Below are positions 61,801-64,000 of a DNA stretch of 64,000 nt, piece by piece. Source of the DNA: Streptomyces sp. CG 926 (GTDB taxonomy: Bacteria > Actinomycetota > Actinomycetes > Streptomycetales > Streptomycetaceae). Numbering within the stretch: the stretch's first letter is position 1; each line of letters opens with the position of its first letter. The notes beneath the pieces are model-generated. The model saw only the letters and a list, made by a program, of their open reading frames with translations. It was not told the origin of the DNA and did no database searches. The stretch lies in contig NZ_QGGZ01000020.1 of NCBI RefSeq assembly GCF_003148825.1, positions 1-64,000 on the forward strand, in the 5' to 3' direction. Position numbers and translations under genes: made by a program.

Positions 61801-64000
61801 TCGTCACGACCCGGGCGACCTGGGAGGAGCGGGCGGTCGTACTCGCCGACGACACCGGCGCGCACCTGCCGGCGCTCGGCGCGCTGGCCCGCGGCGAGGG
61901 CGACCCGCGCGTGGTGCGCGGCACCGCCGACACCCGCGGCCGGACCGTCTTCGTCTTCCCCGGCCAGGGCGCCCAGTGGGCCGGCATGGCCGCCGGACTG
62001 TGGGAGTCCTCGCCGGTGTTCGCGCAGTGGATGGACCGCTGCGCCGAAGCGCTCGCCCCCCTGACCGACTGGTCGCTGGCCGACGTGATCCGCGCCGGCG
62101 ACGGCGCCCCCGGCCTGGACCGGGTGGACGTCGTACAGCCCGCCTCGTGGGCCGTGGGCGTCTCCCTCGCGGGCCTGTGGCGGTCCTGCGGCGTCGAGCC
62201 GGCCGCCGTGGTCGGCCACTCCCAGGGCGAGATCGCCGCGGCCTGCGTGGCCGGCGCGCTCTCGCTCGACGACGGCGCCGCCCTCGTGACCCTGCGCAGC
62301 AAACTGATCGCCGAGGAACTCTCCGGGCACGGCGGCATGGTGTCCGTGGCCCTGTCCCCGGCCGACACGGCCGAGCGGATCTCCCGCTGGGACGGCAGGA
62401 TCTCCGTCGCGGCGAACAACAGCCGCAGGTCCACCGTCGTCTCCGGCGACCCGCAGGCGCTGGCGGAGCTGTTGGCCGGTTGCGAGGCCGACGGGGTCCG
62501 CGCCCGCCGCATCCCCGTCGACTACGCCTCCCACTCCGCCCACGTGGAGCGGATCGAGGAGCGGCTCGCCGAGCTGACGGCCGGTATCGCGCCGCGCACG
62601 GGAGAGATCCCGTTCCACTCCACCACGACGGGCGGTCCGCTCGACACGGCCGGCCTCGACGCCGGCTACTGGTACCGCAACCTCCGCCGGCCGGTGCTGT
62701 TCGGGCCGGTCGTCGAGGACCTCCTCGCCCAAGGCCACGACGTGTTCGTCGAGGTCAGCCCGCACCCGGTGCTCGTTCCCGCCGTGCAGGACGCCATCGA
62801 CGCGACCGGCAGCGCAGCCGCCGCCGTGGGCACCCTGCGCCGGGACCAAGGCGGCCCCGACCGCTTCGCGGCCTCGCTGGCCGAGGCGTACGTCCGTGGC
62901 ACCGGCGTCGACTGGACCGCGGTGCTCGGCGCCACCGGTGCCCCCCGCGCCGAGCTGCCGACCTATCCCTTCCAGCGCAGCCGCTTCTGGCCCGACTCCG
63001 TCGCGGCCACGGCCGCCGCGGGCCCGGGGGACGACGACGCCGAGCTGTGGCAGGCCGTCGAACGCGGCGACCTGGACGCCGTGGCGGCCGAACTCGACGT
63101 CCAGGACGGACAGTCGCTCCGGCCCCTGCTCCCGGCCCTCTCCGGCTGGCGCCGCAGGCGCAAGGACTCCGCCCTGGCGGACAGCTGGCGCTACCGCGTC
63201 TCCTGGACGCCGGTGGCACAGGCCGCCGCGCCAGCCCCGTCCGGCACCTGGCTGCTGGTGACCGCGGACCCGGACGGCGAGGAGGCCCGCTGGGCCCGCG
63301 CCGCCCTCGGCGAGCACGTCACCGTCGTACTCCCGGACGCGCCCTTCTCCCCGGAGGTCCTGCGCTCCTCGGAAGGCACCGCCTGGACCGCGGTGGTGTC
63401 CCTGCTGGGACTCGACACCCGTCCGCACCCCGAGCACCCCGCGGTCCCCGCGGGCGTCGCGGGAACCCTGACCCTGCTGTCCGCGCTGCGGGACGCCGGG
63501 ATCGACGCACCGCTGTGGTGCCTGACCCGGGGCGCCGTCGGCACCGGAAGGTCGGACCAGGTCCGCGCGCCGCAACAGGCCCAGTTCTGGGGACTGGGCC
63601 GGGTCGCCGGGCTGGAGGGCCCCGAGACCTGGGGCGGACTCGTCGACCTGCCGTCCGTACTCGACGACCGGGCCGCCGCACTGCTGCGCACCGTCCTCGG
63701 CGCGAGCGGGGACGAACAGGAGTACGCCCTGCGCGGCGCCGGACTCTACGTCCGCCGCCTCGTGCGCGCCCCGCTGGACCGCGCCAGGCCGAACCGCCGC
63801 TGGCGGCCCCGCCCGGACGGCACCGTGGTGGTCACCGGCGGCACCGGCGCCCTGGGCGCCCGGGTCGCCCGCTGGCTGGCCCGCGAGGGCGCCGGACACC
63901 TCCTGCTGACCAGCAGGAGGGGGATGGCCGCCGAGGGTGCGGACGACCTGGTCGCGGAGCTGCGCGAGCTGGGGGCCGACGTCACGGTCGCCGCCTGCGA
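52830..64000 (+). CDS. Modular type I polyketide synthase, loading module plus modules 1-2 (runs off the window)
   Basis: 3723 codons are visible with no stop. Loading: KSQ with Gln169 in VDSAQSSSL replacing Cys, AT with GHSQGE and YASH (Tyr728), and ACP with Ser968 in GLGSI. Module 1: KS Cys1208 (DTACSSS), AT with GHSIGE and HAFH (1748), KR with VTGGTGALGA, LDD and Tyr2286, and ACP Ser2451 (GFDSL). Module 2: KS Cys2680, AT with GHSQGE and YASH (3232), KR beginning near 63830. YASH predicts methylmalonyl-CoA, HAFH malonyl-CoA, and LDD a B-type ketoreductase. No dehydratase or enoylreductase is seen. Predicted early chain: propionate starter, then 2-methyl-3,5-dihydroxyheptanoyl. Confidence 0.97.
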   Translation, partial: MLTDEGTASPDHAADGEAIAVVGMSCRVAGADTPEAFWQVLSSGTCAVSRDERTGQWAGFLEDKDRFDAAFFGLTPREAAAMDPQQRLVLELAWAAFEDARMVPDRLGGTRTGVFVGVINDDYATLVRRTGPAAISGLTATGLHRSLIANRLSYLLRLRGPSLTVDSAQSSSLVAVHLACESLRRSESDVAVAAGVNLILADESTLGMECMGALSPDGRSHVFDARANGYVRGEGGATVVLKRLADALADGDRIHCVIRGGAVNNDGGGAGLTAPDQAAQEEVLRVALRRAGVAARELGYVELHGTGTPVGDPVEAAALGAVRTADTGAAVGTAPLAVGSAKTNVGHLEGAAGIVGLIKTALCLTHRRIPATLHHENPHPAIPLDRLGLRVTTALTDWPAIVADRPRLAGVSSFGMGGTNCHLVVAEAPALPAPVEAPTRAPFAEAVTPWPVSGRSEQALRAQAVRLLDFTRDRRALDEAGVGHSLAATRTAFTHRAVVLGADRAGLTAGLAALGGGEESASVVRGTATGAGSGTVFVFPGQGAQWAGMGRELLDTSEVFRREIQACEAALTPYTDWSLTEVLRGEPGAPRLDRVDVVQPALFAVMVGLAALWRSWGIEPAAVVGHSQGEIAAAYVAGALSLDDAARVVALRSAVIARRLAGRGGMASVALPAAQVAERLHGPYADVEIAVVNGPAATVVCGDPAVLDTLAAELEREEIRVRRIAVDYASHSAYVEEIEEEVSAALAPLAPGAPRIPFYSTLLGRRITDEPLDAGYWYRNLRCTVHFQDAVEALLADGHTGFVETSPHPQLTPAVEDTAERAGVPVAAVGSLRREDGGPTRFLVSLAEAWTRGLPVDLTTAFAGARPVDLPTYAFQGVRHWLPELDAAALPAPLRRSTDRDRDDVGNAHEAGDSQENGLRRELAALQPAERARRVLHLVRSTTAAVLGLDGAARVDAAVTFKNQGLGSITAVELRNKLQALTALKLSTTLAYERPTPKALADHLLEQFGEIEQSSDGPAAELPGPHAGGPPRAAASEDRAVTRATGEDPVVIVGMSCRFPGGVDSPEELWRFVSAEGDAISPLPADRGWELPAGFSGEGGFLPDAAGFDASFFGISPREALAMDPQQRLLLETSWEALERAGVDALSLRGSRTAVFVGASPSEYGPRLHESSESDGHVMTGTAPSVLSGRIAYVLGLEGPALTVDTACSSSLVALHLAVRALRDGDCDLALVGGVTVMATPGAFVEFSRQGGLAGDGRCKAFSAAADGTGWGEGAGMLAVQRLSDAVRDGRRVLAVVRGSAVNSDGASNGLTAPNGLAQQRVIRQALADARLAAADVDVVEAHGTGTKLGDPIEAQALLATYGQDRVHPLMLGSVKSNIGHTQAAAGIAGVIKSVLAMQHGTLPRTLHVDEPSPHVDWSAGAVELLTEAREWPAPGRPRRAGVSSFGISGTNAHVILEQAQVTAERDEPAGEPAGAVAWVLSARSEEALREQALRLAEHVRTREPRPADVGLSLAVTRAGLEHRAVLTAADRDEFLTQLAALATGGSAAGVVRAAAREGGPTAFLFTGQGSQRPGMGRELYESQPVFAASFDEVCAELDPLLGRSLKDVVFGDPEALDRTEWAQPALFALEVALFDLVASWGIGPDVLLGHSIGELAAAHVAGVWTLPDACRVVAARGRLMQALPAGGAMAAVQATEDELPPLPAGVSLAAVNGPRSLVLSGDESAVDALVRDFAGQGRRTKRLVVSHAFHSARMDPMLAEFADVLASVEFHRPRTPVVSGLTGGVAGDELLTPDYWVRHARETVRFADAVTTALGRGVDKLLELGPGGPLTAMAEEILADAGRDADVTAVPVLRGGDDEARAAMTAAGRLHAAGTAVDWPALFAPYGARRTDLPTYAFQHERYWLAPAVGRGPAAAGSLRYRAAWTSVPDGARPATTGTWALVVPAGGLDEATVDGVAQALREHGAHPAVVAVDAAEPDRAEIADALRTALGEDAGGVVSLLALDGTPASGVAATAVVLGAMADLGGESRLWCLTRGAVSVSPSDALEAPEQAQMWGMGRVAALEQPERWGALVDLPAVLDERARTRLGAALSGATGEDQVAVRTAGLFARRLVRHSGRGDDARAERSGIDGIAGVDGTVLVTGGTGALGAHLAHWLADEGARHVLLTSRRGPEAEGVGELVARLRERGTEVTVAACDVADRQALAGLISAIPADRPLTAVVHAAGVLDDGVLDALTPGRFSAVAGPKADGARHLHELTRDLDLSAFVLFSSFAGTVGLAGQGNYAAANAYLDALAVHRAQLGLPATSVAWGSWSGAGMAADTEAVRRQLARTGLVPLDPAAALTELRRVLDDGESAVTVADIDWDRCAGSGPGRPTTLFDSIAGARRPPQDTARAGADTSAGRLAGLAGQELRRALAQLVAAEAAAVLGLPATARIQEDRTFRTLGFDSLIGVEFRNRLAAATGRRLSPGLVFDHPTPQRLVEHLATAVEGTSAGAVERSVAVRDHDDPIVIVAAACRFPGDVRSPEDLWQLVLDGRDAIGAFPSDRGWNLHELYSPDPGRAGTSYVREGGFLSDVAGFDASFFGISPREALAMDPQQRLLLESSWEVLERAGIDPTTLQGSRTGVFVGTNGQDYATLLGSADVEGHVLTGTASSVLSGRIAYTLGLEGPAMTVDTACSSSLVALHLAVQALHAGECDLALASGVTVMSTPDIFVEFSRQRGLAVDGRCKAFGSGADGTGWGEGVGIVLVERLSDARRRGHDVLAVVRGSAVNQDGASNGLSAPNGPAQQRVIRQALAEAGLAPRDVDAVEAHGTGTALGDPIEAQALLATYGQDRPADRPLYLGSVKSNIGHTQAAAGMAGILKLLLALRHEQLPRTLHATEPTPEVDWSGGAVELLTENRPWLAPGRPRRAAVSAFGVSGTNAHVILEQAPPAGEPAELPDARPSVLGSPALPWVLSAKSGQALREQAARLLDRMPEAPAADIGRSLVTTRATWEERAVVLADDTGAHLPALGALARGEGDPRVVRGTADTRGRTVFVFPGQGAQWAGMAAGLWESSPVFAQWMDRCAEALAPLTDWSLADVIRAGDGAPGLDRVDVVQPASWAVGVSLAGLWRSCGVEPAAVVGHSQGEIAAACVAGALSLDDGAALVTLRSKLIAEELSGHGGMVSVALSPADTAERISRWDGRISVAANNSRRSTVVSGDPQALAELLAGCEADGVRARRIPVDYASHSAHVERIEERLAELTAGIAPRTGEIPFHSTTTGGPLDTAGLDAGYWYRNLRRPVLFGPVVEDLLAQGHDVFVEVSPHPVLVPAVQDAIDATGSAAAAVGTLRRDQGGPDRFAASLAEAYVRGTGVDWTAVLGATGAPRAELPTYPFQRSRFWPDSVAATAAAGPGDDDAELWQAVERGDLDAVAAELDVQDGQSLRPLLPALSGWRRRRKDSALADSWRYRVSWTPVAQAAAPAPSGTWLLVTADPDGEEARWARAALGEHVTVVLPDAPFSPEVLRSSEGTAWTAVVSLLGLDTRPHPEHPAVPAGVAGTLTLLSALRDAGIDAPLWCLTRGAVGTGRSDQVRAPQQAQFWGLGRVAGLEGPETWGGLVDLPSVLDDRAAALLRTVLGASGDEQEYALRGAGLYVRRLVRAPLDRARPNRRWRPRPDGTVVVTGGTGALGARVARWLAREGAGHLLLTSRRGMAAEGADDLVAELRELGADVTVAAC

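Noticed and set aside
55518..63899. A 2793-codon open frame on the minus strand under the PKS
   Set aside because: It lies opposite the PKS reading frame, has Gly/Arg/Gln/Val-rich composition with no domain, and comes from the strong third-position GC bias.
52830..64000. Naming the PKS product (for example a specific macrolide)
   Set aside because: Only a loading module and two extension modules are visible; many known clusters share parts of this pattern.

Overview
The window is very GC-rich actinobacterial chromosome, almost certainly Streptomyces. The evidence is third-position G/C bias, many GTG and TTG starts, in-frame TTA codons in two genes, and the gene order lysA-hom-thrC-thrB-rho-LCP-rpmE-prfA-prmC-tsaC-PTP-glyA-wecA, which I recall from Streptomyces core chromosomes. 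All identifications were made by reading the sequence; no database search was run.

Region 1 (1-9.3 kb) holds a membrane sensor kinase overlapping a lipoprotein gene, a secreted surface-type protein, a NERD-domain protein, a split non-homologous end-joining set (Ku, divergent from a LigD-type polymerase that overlaps a LigD-type ligase), two small proteins and an XdhC-family protein.

Region 2 (9.3-21.9 kb) is a defence island next to tRNA-Arg(CCG). It has a DUF262/DUF1524 (GmrSD-like) nuclease gene, a broken helicase-associated gene, and a leftward five-gene run hsdR-hsdS-hsdM-HEPN protein-unknown protein with a QxK nuclease-like motif. The last two genes riding with the type I restriction system are the best candidates here for an undescribed defence module.

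Region 3 (21.9-39.7 kb) is core. It has a lone receiver protein, an ArgS derivative without its catalytic core (NrtL type), lysine/threonine genes, rho, an LCP wall ligase, L31, RF1, PrmC, TsaC, an LMW-phosphatase-like protein whose catalytic Cys position is Ser, three tandem 148-bp repeats, an SHMT and a WecA/MraY-type transferase. From memory of S. coelicolor the ATP synthase operon should follow; here it does not.

Region 4 (39.8-64 kb, running off the end) is a type I polyketide cluster. A leftward operon encodes a metallophosphoesterase resembling mycobacterial PptH, a Sfp-type phosphopantetheinyl transferase and a shortened methylmalonyl-CoA-mutase-like protein. Rightward are a type II thioesterase, two large LuxR (LAL) regulators (the first with a TTA codon and a degenerate P-loop), a P450 remnant followed by an intact P450, a collapsed PKS relic, and a giant PKS. 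The PKS reads KSQ-AT(methylmalonyl)-ACP / KS-AT(malonyl)-KR-ACP / KS-AT(methylmalonyl)-KR..., predicting a propionate-started reduced polyketide. TAGGGG-type boxes recur upstream of the thioesterase/PptH operon, the second LAL gene, the P450s and the PKS, suggesting one cluster-wide regulator.
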